Assembly (NCBI GenBank): GCA_903898855.1
Contig: CAIUHB010000130.1
Coordinates: 1-6,233, forward strand
Length of the DNA stretch: 6,233 nucleotides
Direction of reading: 5' to 3'
From: an uncultured Actinomycetes bacterium
Lineage (GTDB): Bacteria; Actinomycetota; Actinomycetes; Nanopelagicales; Nanopelagicaceae
The notes under the pieces are model-generated. The model was given only the letters and a program-made list of their open reading frames with translations, had not been told where the DNA came from and did not search any database. How positions within the stretch are numbered: position 1 is the first letter of the stretch; every line of letters starts with the position of its first letter. Of this stretch, positions 6,069 to 6,233 are shown piece by piece. The position numbers and the translations under genes are program-made.

Positions 6069-6233
6069 TTAATGGGTGACGTAATCCCGAAGCGCACGAC
6101 GTTCGTCATCGAGCTCAGTGATATGAGCCTTCACGACATCTCCTATGGAGACAATCGAAAGTAAATCACCTTTATCGTCCACGACTGGAATGTGACGTAT
6201 GCGACGCTCTGTCATGAGCGTCATAAGTTCGGC
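6069..6233 (-). CDS. CBS-domain protein, C-terminal part only (5' end outside window)
   Basis: The last 54 codons and a TAA stop are present, by my own minus-strand reading. The fragment shows the second half of a CBS domain: MTERRIRHIPVVDDKG followed by LLSIVSIGDVVKAHI, then a charged helix (TELDDERRALRDYV) at the end. This ending is typical of small cytoplasmic proteins of about 140 residues made of a CBS pair, which bind adenosine nucleotides and usually act as energy sensors or remain uncharacterised. Whether an additional effector domain lies upstream cannot be seen. Residue numbering is relative to the window edge. Confidence 0.85.
   Translation of the reverse strand, partial: AELMTLMTERRIRHIPVVDDKGDLLSIVSIGDVVKAHITELDDERRALRDYVTH

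Noticed and set aside
1..6233. Mobile element, CRISPR array, defence system or tRNA
   Set aside because: I saw no repeat-spacer pattern, transposase, integrase, inverted terminal repeats, nuclease or cloverleaf. All sizeable coding space is explained by seven genes.

Overview
The window looks like chromosomal DNA from a streamlined actinobacterium. Three things point that way: a DUF3039 protein (a family I know only from Actinobacteria), very tight gene packing with gaps mostly below 100 bases, and base composition near half G+C by eye. That composition is low for the phylum and resembles small-genome aquatic lineages such as the freshwater acI / Nanopelagicales group. The lineage is an inference; no rRNA or marker gene is present to confirm it.

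Layout. Bases 1-1131 (minus strand) hold a two-gene unit: a DUF3039 protein and, 7 bases downstream, a secreted glycoside hydrolase family 18 protein that runs off the left edge. Diverging from it is an ornithine carbamoyltransferase gene (argF, 1169-2119, plus). After a 93-base gap comes a tightly coupled three-gene operon, pntAA-pntAB-pntB (2213-5006, plus), for the proton-translocating NAD(P)+ transhydrogenase in its split-alpha form. Convergent to it, and sharing its TTAA stop bases, is a pirin-family bicupin gene (5003-6001, minus). Upstream of pirin on the same strand is the 3' end of a CBS-domain gene (6069-6233), cut by the right edge.

How the genes work together. The Pnt operon encodes a complete membrane enzyme that uses the proton gradient to make NADPH from NADH. 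ArgF makes citrulline for arginine synthesis. The GH18 protein is probably exported and acts on a beta-linked aminosugar polymer. No single pathway links the whole window, and I see no mobile element, CRISPR array, phage gene, tRNA or rRNA. The gene content is ordinary housekeeping.

The most notable signal is regulatory. Three genes that begin a transcript (DUF3039, argF, pntAA) each have a TANNNT hexamer followed by exactly six bases and then the start codon, with no Shine-Dalgarno sequence. This is the geometry expected for leaderless mRNAs. In contrast, two genes inside operons (GH18, pntAB) and pirin carry recognisable Shine-Dalgarno sites. The argF and DUF3039 promoters are also packed into 37 bases, so they should overlap and may be mutually exclusive.
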